A stretch of DNA of 13,325 nt from Nocardioidaceae bacterium (GCA_025966335.1 JAICRS010000061.1:1-13325), one strand, 5' to 3'; counted from the stretch's first letter, positions 6,455 to 13,114 are shown. Program-made: numbers and translations. The notes: generated by a model not told the origin, from the sequence alone.

Positions 6455-7984
6455 CTATCGCAGCCGGGCGGCCTCGAGCTGGAGCTGCAGCGCCAACCGC
6501 TGGCCGGGGTCGGCGAGGTCGAGGTCGACCAGCTCCGCCAGCCGTTTCATCCGGTGCCGCAACGTGTTCGGGTGCACGTGCAGGTCACGGGCGGCCCGCT
6601 GTGGCTCACCGATGTAGGCCAGCCAGGCCCGAAGGGTGGGGGCGTACGCCGTACCGTGCCGCTCGTCGTGGTCGAGGAGCACCGGGACGGGTCCGTCCAG
6701 GGTGGCGAGGTCCAGGTTCGACGTCGCGCGGCGCACCGTCAGGGCCACCCAGGCGTCGTCGAACGCGAGCAGCGGACCGTCGGTGTCCACCAGGATCGGC
6801 AGGGTCTCGGCCGCCTCGGTCCGGGAGCCCGGCAGGTCCGCGACCGTGGCCGCCGGACCACCCGCCGCGGCCCGGACCCAGGCTTCGTCCTCGTGCGCCT
6901 CGGTGACCAGTCGCTGCAGCCAGGTCCACGACCCGGGGGCGGTTCCCTCGGTCACGATCGCGAACACGGTGCCGTCGAAGTCGGCGAGCAGCGGATCGGC
7001 CCAGGAGTAGCGCCGGCAGGTCGCGGTCCACAGGTCGATCTGCTGCGCCGGGTCCGCCCCAGGAGGCGCGGCCAGCGCGACCACCCGCCACGGGCCGGGC
7101 GGCAGGGTCAGGTCCTGGGACGCCGCGGGGTCGAACCGGCGCAGCGCCGCGCGGATCCGTTCCACGGCGTTGCGCCGGGCCACGTCGGCCTGTGCGCGCA
7201 GCCGGAGCAGGTGCAGCGCCAGCACGGACGCGGCGTTGCTGAGCTCCGCGGTGACCTCCGGCGGGACCGGGCCGGAGACCACTGCCCAGATCGAACCGAG
7301 CCACTCGTCGCCCGCGCGGACCGGAACCACCAGCCGGGGCAGCGTCCCGTCGGGGCCCTCGGGGACCAGGAACGGCTCGCTCGAGCGCGCCAGGCGACGG
7401 AACACGCCGCGGGCGCGGAAGTGCGCGACCACGTCGGGCGGCACGCGGCGGCCGACGATCGTGGAGACCCGGGCCGTGTCGGTGAGACTCTGGCCGGACG
7501 AGTACGCGAGCACCCGCGACTGATGGTCCTCGATGGTGACCGGGGCGTCGACGATGGCGGCGGCCGCGTCGGCGAGGACGAACAGGTCGTTGTGCACGCC
7601 GGCGTCCCCGGCGGCCGGGGAGGCGGGCGCCGCGGCCCGGTCGATCACCCCGCGCAGCATCCAGACCAGGTGGGACCAGGAGACCCCCTCCTGAAGGCCC
7701 GCCAGCAGCAGGCCGTGCCGCTCCGCCGCCGCCCGGACCGCTTCGGTGATCGCCGCAGCCCGCAGCACGAGCCCGGAGGCGTCGCCGGCGGCGCACCGGC
7801 CGACCAGCGCGACCGCGTCGTCGCCGGCCCCGATGCCGAGCACCAGGTCGCCGGCGTGCCCGACCGAGTCCTGGCCGGGCTCGACGAGGTGGACGTCGCC
7901 GACCTCGTCCCTACCGTCGCCGGCGACGACCACCTCGAACACCGAGGGGCCGATGGCGGTCACCACGTCCAACGCTGAGCTCAC
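6455..7984 (-). CDS. PucR-family transcriptional regulator
   Basis: A 509-residue regulator. Residues 1-115 match the PucR N-terminal ligand-binding domain (FEVVVAGDGRDEVGDVHLVEPGQD and the LQEGVSWSHLVWMLRGVID helix). Residues about 130-265 look GAF-like, ending in the amphipathic helix NAASVLALHLLRLRAQADVARR. A CdaR-type middle region follows, and residues 445-505 form the family's C-terminal helix-turn-helix (PQRAARDLHVHPNTLRHRMKRL at 461-482). GTG 7984 is chosen because the N-terminal domain begins there and a plausible promoter ends 6 nt upstream; there is no Shine-Dalgarno. PucR proteins usually control purine, amino-acid or polyamine catabolism and often their divergent neighbour. Here that neighbour is the DadA-DDAH pair. 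The purine phosphorylase-permease operon lies 3 kb further on. The ligand is unknown. Confidence 0.9.
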   Translation of the reverse strand: MSSALDVVTAIGPSVFEVVVAGDGRDEVGDVHLVEPGQDSVGHAGDLVLGIGAGDDAVALVGRCAAGDASGLVLRAAAITEAVRAAAERHGLLLAGLQEGVSWSHLVWMLRGVIDRAAAPASPAAGDAGVHNDLFVLADAAAAIVDAPVTIEDHQSRVLAYSSGQSLTDTARVSTIVGRRVPPDVVAHFRARGVFRRLARSSEPFLVPEGPDGTLPRLVVPVRAGDEWLGSIWAVVSGPVPPEVTAELSNAASVLALHLLRLRAQADVARRNAVERIRAALRRFDPAASQDLTLPPGPWRVVALAAPPGADPAQQIDLWTATCRRYSWADPLLADFDGTVFAIVTEGTAPGSWTWLQRLVTEAHEDEAWVRAAAGGPAATVADLPGSRTEAAETLPILVDTDGPLLAFDDAWVALTVRRATSNLDLATLDGPVPVLLDHDERHGTAYAPTLRAWLAYIGEPQRAARDLHVHPNTLRHRMKRLAELVDLDLADPGQRLALQLQLEAARLR

Positions 7985-7990
7985 CCGCCC

Positions 7991-8022
7991 ATTGTGCTGG
8001 CAGGACAACGGTTCGGCCAACC
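7991..8022 (-). promoter_or_regulatory. pucR promoter with overlapping dyads
   Basis: On the minus strand TTGGCC (8015-8020), an 18-nt spacer and CACAAT (7991-7996) stand 6 nt before GTG 7984, predicting a leaderless transcript. Two dyads overlap it: GGTT-n5-AACC at 8010-8022 over the -35, and TTGT-n9-ACAA at 7992-8008 over the -10 and spacer. Either could be the regulator's own operator, which would also lie upstream of the divergent dehydrogenase gene. All of these are motif-level guesses. Confidence 0.45.
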
Positions 8023-8075
8023 ATGAGTGCCGCGAGACCATGACTTCCGCTGTGGCCCGTCGCACCATCGAAGGT

Positions 8076-9317
8076 ATGGCTGAGCACACCTCCACCCCCA
8101 AGCACGTCGCCGTCGTCGGAGCCGGCATGGTCGGGCTGTCGACCGCATGGTTCCTCCAGGAGCACGGCGTCTCGGTCACCGTGCTGGACCGCGAGGGCGT
8201 CGCGGCCGGCTCGTCGTGGGGCAACGCCGGATGGCTCACGCCCGGCATCACCACGCCGCTGCCCGAGCCGGCGGTGCTGAAGTACGGTGTCCGCGCGGTG
8301 CTCAGCCCGTCCTCACCGGTCTACGTCCCGCCGACCGCGAACCCGCGGCTGGTCTCGTTCCTGACCCGGTTCGCGCGCAACAGCACCGCCCGGCGCTGGG
8401 AGCGGGCGATGCAGGCCCTCGTGCCGATCAACCGCAGGTCGTTGGCGGCCTTCGACGTGCTCGGCGAGAACGGGGTGGCGGCCCCGACGCACGAGGCAAA
8501 GTCTTTCCTGGCCGCCTACCGGACCGCCGATGAGCGGACCACCCTGCTCGAGGAGATCGAGCAGATCCACCGGGCGGGTCAGGGCATCGAGTTCGACGTG
8601 CTGGACGGCGACGAAGCCCGTGGCGTCGAGCCGTCGCTGTCCGACGAGGTCGGTGCCGCCATCCGCCTGCACGACCAGCGGTTCATCAACCCTGGTGAGT
8701 ACGTGCACGCCCTCGCCGACTCGGTCAGCGCCCGCGGCGGCGTGATCCGCTCCGGGGTCACCGTGGACGACATCGTCGACCGCGGCTCCAAGGTGGAGGT
8801 GGACGGTGCGTCGTACGACGCGGTCGTGCTCGCCACGGGTGCCTGGCTCGGGAACCTGGCGCGCCGGTTCGGGGTGAGGACGCTCGTGCAGGCCGGCCGG
8901 GGCTACAGCTTCAGCATCCCGATCGAGCATGTCCCGAGCGGGCCGGTGTACTTCCCGGCACAGCGGGTGGCCTGCACGCCGCTCGGCGACCGGCTGCGCG
9001 TCGCGGGAATGATGGAGTTCCGGGCTCCCGATGCGCCGCTCGACGCGCGCCGGATCGGTGCGATCTCCGAGGCCGCGAAGCCGCTGCTGCGAGGGGCCGA
9101 CCTCGACGCCCGGCAGGACGAGTGGGTCGGCGCCCGTCCGTGCACGCCCGACGGCCTCCCGCTGGTCGGGGCGACCCGGTCCCCCCGCGTCTACGCGGCC
9201 GGCGGGCACGGCATGTGGGGCATCACCCTCGGTCCTGCCACCGGCCAGCTGCTCGCCGAGCAGATGGTGACCGGTCGCGTGCCGGCCGAGCTGGCGGCGT
9301 TCAACCCGCTGCGCTGA
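8076..9317 (+). CDS. FAD-dependent amino-acid oxidoreductase, DadA (D-amino acid dehydrogenase) type
   Basis: A 413-residue DAO-family flavoprotein. The N-terminal dinucleotide-binding fold HVAVVGAGMVGLSTAWFLQEHG carries GAGMVG at 15-20 and an acidic residue ending strand 2 (VTVLDRE, Asp38). GSSWGNAGWLTPG around 47-60 is the FAD-contacting segment typical of DadA. The C-terminal RPCTPDGLPLVGAT and AAGGHGMWGITLGPATG segments complete the FAD site. Such enzymes oxidise D-amino acids (sometimes L-proline or related amines) to 2-oxo acids plus ammonia, passing electrons to the respiratory chain. ATG 8076 matches the domain start; only a weak AAGG precedes it. It begins 91 bp from the divergent PucR start. 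The dimethylargininase gene follows after 41 bp, so a shared transcript is likely. Substrate is unassigned. Confidence 0.88.
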   Translation: MAEHTSTPKHVAVVGAGMVGLSTAWFLQEHGVSVTVLDREGVAAGSSWGNAGWLTPGITTPLPEPAVLKYGVRAVLSPSSPVYVPPTANPRLVSFLTRFARNSTARRWERAMQALVPINRRSLAAFDVLGENGVAAPTHEAKSFLAAYRTADERTTLLEEIEQIHRAGQGIEFDVLDGDEARGVEPSLSDEVGAAIRLHDQRFINPGEYVHALADSVSARGGVIRSGVTVDDIVDRGSKVEVDGASYDAVVLATGAWLGNLARRFGVRTLVQAGRGYSFSIPIEHVPSGPVYFPAQRVACTPLGDRLRVAGMMEFRAPDAPLDARRIGAISEAAKPLLRGADLDARQDEWVGARPCTPDGLPLVGATRSPRVYAAGGHGMWGITLGPATGQLLAEQMVTGRVPAELAAFNPLR

Positions 9318-9358
9318 GGCCGGCAGGCTCCGCGTCGCCGTGTGCGATGCTCGGCGCC

Positions 9359-10126
9359 ATGGTCTCTCGCGCGGCACTGGTACGGCGCCCCGGTCCACGT
9401 CTCGCCGACGGCCTGGTCACCCACATCGAGCGGACCGCGGTCGACGTGGCCCTGGCCGAGCGGCAGTGGGCCGACTACGTCGCGGCGCTCGAGGTCAACG
9501 GGTGGGCCACCGTCGAGGTGCCTGCGGCCGACGACTGCCCGGACAGCGTGTTCGTCGAGGACACCATGGTCGTGTTCCGTGACCTCGCCGTGGTCGCCCG
9601 GCCGGGTGCGGCCTCGCGACGGGCGGAGACGGCCGATGCGGAGAAGGCGGTCGCCGCTCAGGGCTACCGGCTCGCCTACATCGAGGAGCCCGGAACCCTC
9701 GACGGCGGTGACGTGCTGAAGGTCGGCGACACCATCTATGCCGGCCAGGGCGGCCGGACGAACGCCGCCGGGCTGGAGCAGCTGCGGTCACACCTGGAGC
9801 CGCTGGGTGCCCGGGTGGTCGGGGTGTCGGTGAGCAAGGTGCTGCACCTCAAGAGCGCAGTCACCGCGTTGCCGGACGGGACGGTGGTCGGTTTCCTGCC
9901 GCTCGTCGACGACCCGATCGTCTTCGACAGGTTCCTCGCCGTCCCGGAGGAGTCCGGCGCGCACGTCGTACTCCTCGACGACGAGCGCGTGCTGATGGCC
10001 GCGTCCGCGCCGGAGACCGCGCGGCTGTTCGCCGACCGCGGGCTGGAGCCGGTCGTGGTCGACATCAGCGAGTACGAGCGCCTCGAGGGGTGCGTGACCT
10101 GCCTGTCGGTGCGGTTGCGGGGCTGA
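9359..10126 (+). CDS. ddaH: Dimethylarginine dimethylaminohydrolase (DDAH)
   Basis: A 255-residue pentein-fold amidinohydrolase that converts N-omega-methylated arginines to citrulline and methylamines; length matches the bacterial enzyme. The substrate-binding DSVFVEDT (Glu67, Asp68), catalytic acid in GTLDGGD (Asp115), catalytic His163 in LHLKSAVTALPDG and nucleophile Cys248 in GCVTCLSVRL are all present. Their spacing is close to Pseudomonas DDAH (65/66, 114, 162, 249). ATG 9359 is chosen because the fold begins with SRAALVRRPG; ATG 9347 in the same frame would add four residues. Neither has a good Shine-Dalgarno. It follows the DadA-type gene closely and ends 11 bp from a convergent gene. 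Related penteins (arginine deiminase-like) are the main alternative, but the motifs favour DDAH. Confidence 0.9.
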   Translation: MVSRAALVRRPGPRLADGLVTHIERTAVDVALAERQWADYVAALEVNGWATVEVPAADDCPDSVFVEDTMVVFRDLAVVARPGAASRRAETADAEKAVAAQGYRLAYIEEPGTLDGGDVLKVGDTIYAGQGGRTNAAGLEQLRSHLEPLGARVVGVSVSKVLHLKSAVTALPDGTVVGFLPLVDDPIVFDRFLAVPEESGAHVVLLDDERVLMAASAPETARLFADRGLEPVVVDISEYERLEGCVTCLSVRLRG

Positions 10127-10137
10127 CCGCTCCGGTC
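10125..10137. terminator. Small hairpin between convergent stop codons
   Basis: GACCG-CTC-CGGTC forms a 5-bp stem with a 3-nt loop. It fills almost exactly the 11 bp between the stop of the DDAH gene (10124-10126) and the stop of the HesB-like gene (10138-10140). It could act in both directions, but it is short and lacks a T-tract. Confidence 0.3.
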
Positions 10138-10449
10138 TCAGGCGACCTGCGCGTCGGCGACCGCCATCGCCTGCGGCGTCAGCTGGAACTGGATCCGGCC
10201 GGAGTCATCGAGAACGGCGTCGAGCATCTTGCCGCGCACGGCGTCCAGAGCGTTCGGGCCGAGGAAGATCCGGGCGCCGTCGTAGTCGAACACCTTGTCG
10301 CCGCGGTGCGGCTCCTGCTCGATCCGCACAGTGAGCTGCGTGACTGCGGCCTGCGGGCTGGAGATGCGCAGACCCGCTGTCGAGGGAAGCAGGGGCTGGC
10401 TCGGGATCTGCCGAACGTAGTCGCGCGCGTTCTCGGTGATGGTGAGCAT
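10138..10449 (-). CDS. HesB/IscA-like (iron-sulfur biogenesis fold) protein without cysteines
   Basis: A 103-residue protein with the A-type carrier (HesB/IscA) layout: MLTITENARDYVRQI start helix, GLRIS strand, DKVFDYDGARIFLGPNALDAV (the region equivalent to the -V-x-D-x-x-S/A- strand-helix), and a C-terminal QFQL strand. Unlike true IscA/SufA/ErpA it has no cysteine anywhere, so it cannot hold a cluster in the usual way. Actinobacteria often carry such proteins, annotated as Fe-S assembly or adhesin-like, with unknown role. ATG 10449 has a good GGAGAG 6 nt upstream and fits the family start; the frame upstream to 10518 is not needed. It is transcribed alone or after the DUF1348 gene, with a 173-bp spacer containing phased repeats. 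Confidence 0.75.
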   Translation of the reverse strand: MLTITENARDYVRQIPSQPLLPSTAGLRISSPQAAVTQLTVRIEQEPHRGDKVFDYDGARIFLGPNALDAVRGKMLDAVLDDSGRIQFQLTPQAMAVADAQVA

Positions 10450-10536
10450 GGGTGGCTCTCCGTTTCCGGTAGCTGGATGGGCTCCTTCCAACGTCGCCCT
10501 GCAGTCCGGATGGCGCAAGCACCCTCAGGCTGGGCC

Positions 10537-10563
10537 GTTATCGTTCGTTAACCAAGCGTTACC
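10537..10563. promoter_or_regulatory. Three phased GTTA-type direct repeats (candidate response-regulator site)
   Basis: GTTATC (10537-10542), GTTAAC (10547-10552) and GTTACC (10558-10563) recur at 10 and 11 bp, on one face of the helix, 88-114 bp upstream of the HesB-like start. OmpR-family regulators of actinobacteria (PhoP, GlnR, MtrA) bind direct repeats of this spacing. Which protein binds here, if any, is not determinable. Confidence 0.4.
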
Positions 10564-10622
10564 GCGCCGACACCTCGCGACGGGTTCGGCGAGTGGTTAT
10601 GCGGCCTGGCTCATGGGCGGTG

Positions 10623-11096
10623 TCACAGGTCCAGGTCGCTGAGGCCGGGGTGTTCGATGGGCCGCGGACCACTGAGGTCCCAGTGGAACTTGCGCTCCGA
10701 CTCGTCGATCGGGACGTCGTTGATGCTCGCGTGCCGCCGCCGCATCAGGCCGTTCTCGTCGAACTCCCAGTTCTCGTTGCCATAGGAGCGGAACCAGGAC
10801 CCTGTGTCGTCATGCGACTCGTAGGCGAAGCGCACCGCGATCCGGTCGTCCCCGAACGCCCACATCTCCTTGATGAGCCGGTAGTCGAGCTCGCGCTGCC
10901 ACTTGCGGGTCAGGAAGGCGATGATCTCCGTGCGGCCGTTGAGGAACTCGGACCTGTTCCGCCAGCGGCTGTCCTCGGTGTACGCCAGCGCGACTCGTTC
11001 CGGGTCCCGGGTGTTCCACCCGTCCTCGGCGCCCCGCACCTTCTTGATGGCGTCGTCCTTGGTGAACGGCGGGACGGGTGGTCGTGCGTCGGTCAT
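10623..11096 (-). CDS. DUF1348 family protein (NTF2/SnoaL-like fold)
   Basis: A 157-residue cytosolic protein of the DUF1348 (YesE-like) family. The order is an N-terminal helix with AEDGWNTRDPERVALAYTEDSRWRNRSEFLNGR (the cone-forming helices and the conserved W-N-T-R-D-P), then EIIAFLTRKWQRELDYRLIKEMWAF, IAVRFAYESHDDTGSWFRSYGNENWEF and a C-terminal RRHASINDVPI. The fold is that of SnoaL-like enzymes or ligand-binding proteins, but the function is unknown across the family. ATG 11096 has AGGAG 9 nt upstream. It is divergent from the LVIVD-protein gene with 239 bp between starts, and 173 bp separate it from the HesB-like gene downstream. A short CTCGC...GCGAG dyad at 10574-10593 could help termination. 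Confidence 0.85.
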   Translation of the reverse strand: MTDARPPVPPFTKDDAIKKVRGAEDGWNTRDPERVALAYTEDSRWRNRSEFLNGRTEIIAFLTRKWQRELDYRLIKEMWAFGDDRIAVRFAYESHDDTGSWFRSYGNENWEFDENGLMRRRHASINDVPIDESERKFHWDLSGPRPIEHPGLSDLDL

Positions 11097-11228
11097 GAGG
11101 CGGGCTCCTGAAGCGGGACGGTTCGAGTCTCACCATGGCACAGGGCGTACGAAAACACGACGGCTCAGGCTCCGGCGACCCGCTTGGTCGACGTCAGGCG
11201 ACCCGGGTCCGCCGGCAGGTGTCCTGAA

Positions 11229-11246
11229 GGTCACGAAATGGTAAAG
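11229..11246 (+). promoter_or_regulatory. GTCAC-n6-GTAAA direct repeat upstream of the secreted-protein gene
   Basis: GGTCA (11229-11233) and GGTAA (11240-11244) repeat with an 11-bp period, fitting the direct-repeat binding style of actinobacterial MtrA or GlnR (GTNAC-n6-...). The site is about 90 bp upstream of the GTG at 11336. A near-identical sequence occurs inverted in the leader at 11312-11323 (11 of 12 positions match 11235-11246 as reverse complement). Only the pattern supports this call. Confidence 0.4.
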
Positions 11247-11277
11247 ACGTCCGCTTCGCCCCTATCGCGGCATGTGA

Positions 11278-11322
11278 CCCGCACCATAGCCTCGGCGGGC
11301 TTTTACTTTTCCTTTACCTTTT
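11278..11322 (+). promoter_or_regulatory. Leader hairpin followed by a T/C-rich tract before the RBS
   Basis: CCCGC (11278-11282) and GCGGG (11295-11299) form a 5-bp stem with a 12-nt loop. It is directly followed by a pyrimidine tract at 11300-11322 with a TTTNCC-like hexamer rhythm. The GGAGGG Shine-Dalgarno follows at 11324-11329. This could be a weak intrinsic terminator or attenuator, or simply an unstructured AT-rich translation leader in a GC-rich genome. Confidence 0.3.
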
Positions 11323-11335
11323 CGGAGGGACGCAC

Positions 11336-12685
11336 GTGAGACGACCTACCAGGTTGACGATGACAGCAGGGCTCGCAGTAGCGACACTGATCGGTTCGAT
11401 GACAGCGGCATTCGGCCATCCCACGCACGATGGCACCGGTAAGGAGGCAGGCTTCGACCTCGTCGCGGAGGAGGTCAGCCCCGGGGGCGTGCCACAGGAA
11501 CGGATGACCGACGTCCGGTGCGAGGACGGCATGGCGGAGATCTTCGCGTGCCACAAGGTCGACCTCGCCTCGTTCGTACCCCTGGCCGAGCTCGGCGGCA
11601 GCATCTGGGCGAACGACGTGTGGGGCTGGACCGATCCGGAGACAGATCGTGAGTACGCCCTGGTCCGCCTGTACGAGGGCACAGCCTTCGTGGACATCAC
11701 CGACCCCTACGACCCGACGTACCTCGGCAACCTGCCGACCGTCGTTCCGGGCAACGGCGGCAACATCTGGGGTGACCTCAAGACCTCGGGGAACCACGTG
11801 TTCATCGGCTCCGAGGCCGCCGGACACGGCGTCCAGGTCTTCGACCTCACGCGGCTTCGCGGCGTGACCGAGCCCCGCGAGTGGACCATGGACGCGCACA
11901 TCACCGACTTCGGGCAGTCGCACAACATCGCGATCAACGAGGACAGCGAGACCCTCTATGTGATCGGCGCCGTACGTGGCGTGACCGCGCCGGGTTGCTC
12001 CGATGTTGACGGCGGTCCGATCATGTACGACATCTCCGACCCGAAGGCTCCGCAGTTCATCGGCTGCTACGGCGGTGATGGCTACACCCACGACATCCAG
12101 TGCGTCGAGTACGCCGGGCCGGATGCCGACCACACGGGTCGCGAAATCTGCATCGCATCGAACGAAGACACCGTCACCGTGCTCGACGTCACCGACAAGT
12201 CGGCCGTGGAGCAGCTCGCCAGGGTCGGCTACGACACCTCCGCCTACACGCACCAGGGATGGCTGACCGAGGACCACGCCTACTTCTTGCTCGGTGACGA
12301 GCTCGACGAGCTGGCCGAGACGGTCGACGGCACGACGACCTACGTCTGGGACCTCAACGATCTCGACAACCCTGAGCTGATCGGCATGGACAACGACGGC
12401 AACCCGTCGATCGACCACAACATCTTCATCAAGGACGGCCTCGCCTACCAGAGCAACTACACCTCTGGTCTGCGTATCAACGACACGTTCCAGGTCGATC
12501 AGGGTCGTCTCACCGAGCGCGGCTTCTTCGACGTCTACCCGGCCGACGATCACACCGGTTTCGCCGGCACCTGGGGCAACTACCCGTTCTTCGACTCCGG
12601 CACCGTCGTGGTGTCCGGCGTCGAGGAGGGGCTGTTCGTGCTCAGGCCACGGACGAAGTCCGCAGGCGAGTTCGGCAAGCACTAG
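11336..12685 (+). CDS. Secreted choice-of-anchor B family protein with LVIVD-type repeats
   Basis: A 449-residue exported protein. Residues 1-27 are a Sec signal peptide (RRPTR, hydrophobic core, cleavage likely near AFG-HP) without a lipobox. The mature part is a predicted beta-propeller of LVIVD-like repeats, seen as recurring VDITDPYDPTYLG (about 122-134), YDISDPKAPQFIG, LDVTDKSAVEQLA and WDLNDLDNPELIG. Each is followed by a His/Asp-rich turn such as SHNI, THDI, THQG or DHNI. These and ANDVWGWTDPETDREYALV identify the choice-of-anchor B group. Six cysteines could form disulfides. Other members carry a C-terminal sorting anchor; this one ends in AGEFGKH with none, so it is probably released or held non-covalently. 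GTG 11336 has GGAGGG 6 nt upstream. A strong terminator hairpin follows. Ligand and function are unknown. Confidence 0.88.
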   Translation: MRRPTRLTMTAGLAVATLIGSMTAAFGHPTHDGTGKEAGFDLVAEEVSPGGVPQERMTDVRCEDGMAEIFACHKVDLASFVPLAELGGSIWANDVWGWTDPETDREYALVRLYEGTAFVDITDPYDPTYLGNLPTVVPGNGGNIWGDLKTSGNHVFIGSEAAGHGVQVFDLTRLRGVTEPREWTMDAHITDFGQSHNIAINEDSETLYVIGAVRGVTAPGCSDVDGGPIMYDISDPKAPQFIGCYGGDGYTHDIQCVEYAGPDADHTGREICIASNEDTVTVLDVTDKSAVEQLARVGYDTSAYTHQGWLTEDHAYFLLGDELDELAETVDGTTTYVWDLNDLDNPELIGMDNDGNPSIDHNIFIKDGLAYQSNYTSGLRINDTFQVDQGRLTERGFFDVYPADDHTGFAGTWGNYPFFDSGTVVVSGVEEGLFVLRPRTKSAGEFGKH

Positions 12686-12709
12686 CCACCGCAGCTCCTC
12701 CAGACGCGT

Positions 12710-12742
12710 GAGAGCCCGGGTCCCGTAGGGATCCGGGCTCTC
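12710..12742 (+). terminator. Strong terminator hairpin after the LVIVD-protein gene
   Basis: GAGAGCCCGG (12710-12719) pairs with CCGGGCTCTC (12733-12742). Inside, a G-T wobble and TCCC/GGGA continue the stem to 15 pairs around a GTA loop. It starts 24 nt after the stop codon. There is no T-tract, as is common in high-GC actinobacteria. Confidence 0.8.
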
Positions 12743-12840
12743 GTGTCCTCGGACCGTCAAGCGCCTTCGACAGACCCGTGGTCCTCGGCGCGGAGCTGAA
12801 TCAGTATCCGCGTGCTGAACTACGGGTCCACAGCGCATTC

Positions 12841-12857
12841 GCGAGCTGACAGCTCGC
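12841..12857 (-). terminator. Hairpin downstream of the tRNA, possible tRNA terminator
   Basis: GCGAGCT-GAC-AGCTCGC is a perfect 7-bp stem with a 3-nt loop, 44 nt past the 3' end of the minus-strand tRNA. It has no T-tract, so termination is inferred from position. Confidence 0.4.
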
Positions 12858-12901
12858 CCGGCGGGCGGGTCCGACCGTTCGAGATGCAAGGCAACATCAT
12901 G

Positions 12902-12977
12902 TGGCGCGCTCGGAGGGATTCGAACCCCCAACCTTCTGATCCGTAGTCAGATGCTCTATCCGTTGAGCTACGAGCGC
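12902..12977 (-). tRNA. tRNA-Arg (anticodon ACG), CCA encoded
   Basis: The minus strand folds as a complete 73-nt cloverleaf plus CCA. The acceptor stem GCGCTCG pairs with CGAGCGC (seven pairs). The D stem is GCTC/GAGC with loop AACGGATA, and the anticodon stem is TCTGA/TCAGA with loop CTACGGA, giving anticodon ACG. The variable loop is AGGTT, the T stem is GGGGG/CCCTC with one G-U pair and loop TTCGAAT, and the discriminator is G, followed directly by an encoded CCA (12902-12904). With A34 modified to inosine it would read CGU, CGC and CGA. Confidence 0.97.
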
Positions 12978-12990
12978 TTGGGCCTCGCAG

Positions 12991-12996
12991 AGTTTA
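12991..12996 (-). promoter_or_regulatory. Candidate -10 box of the tRNA-Arg gene
   Basis: TAAACT on the minus strand fits TANNNT and ends 13 nt before the tRNA 5' end, giving a leader of about 6-7 nt. The -35 region (TTCGCC-like, about 17-19 nt upstream) is weak. Confidence 0.5.
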
Positions 12997-13051
12997 GCGT
13001 GCGGCCTCGGTGAGGGCGAAATCGGCAGCGGGAGCCGGGCACGGTGGGTCT

Positions 13052-13114
13052 GGCCGCCCGGCGGGTGGAGGTTGCGGAGTCTTTCAGCCACCTGGTGCTG
13101 AATGTGCTCCACAA
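13052..13114. repeat. Direct repeat copy 1 (63 bp, last 44 bp perfect)
   Basis: Positions 13071-13114 are identical to 13282-13325. The match extends left to 13052 with about six mismatches. Inside, ACCTGGTGCTGA (13090-13101) recurs as ACCTCGTGCTGA (13114-13125), a 24-bp period. It lies between a minus-strand tRNA and the right edge, in 348 bp with no convincing gene. Confidence 0.9.

Noticed and set aside
5150..7978. Long plus-strand open frames opposite the oxidoreductase, ThpR and PucR genes
   Set aside because: They have shadow-like composition and no motifs, while the minus-strand genes carry Rossmann, HxTx and helix-turn-helix signatures.
7985..8254. 90-residue N-terminal extension of PucR
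   Set aside because: It would overlap the divergent dehydrogenase gene and has no domain; the PucR domain and promoter geometry support GTG 7984.
11303..12931. 542-codon minus-strand open frame
   Set aside because: Its start lies inside the tRNA-Arg gene, and it runs antisense through the terminator and the well-supported LVIVD-protein gene.
12902..12977. tRNA-Arg as an integration (att) site
   Set aside because: I see no second copy of the tRNA 3' segment and no integrase in the window. The nearby direct repeats lie on the 5' side and share no sequence with the tRNA.
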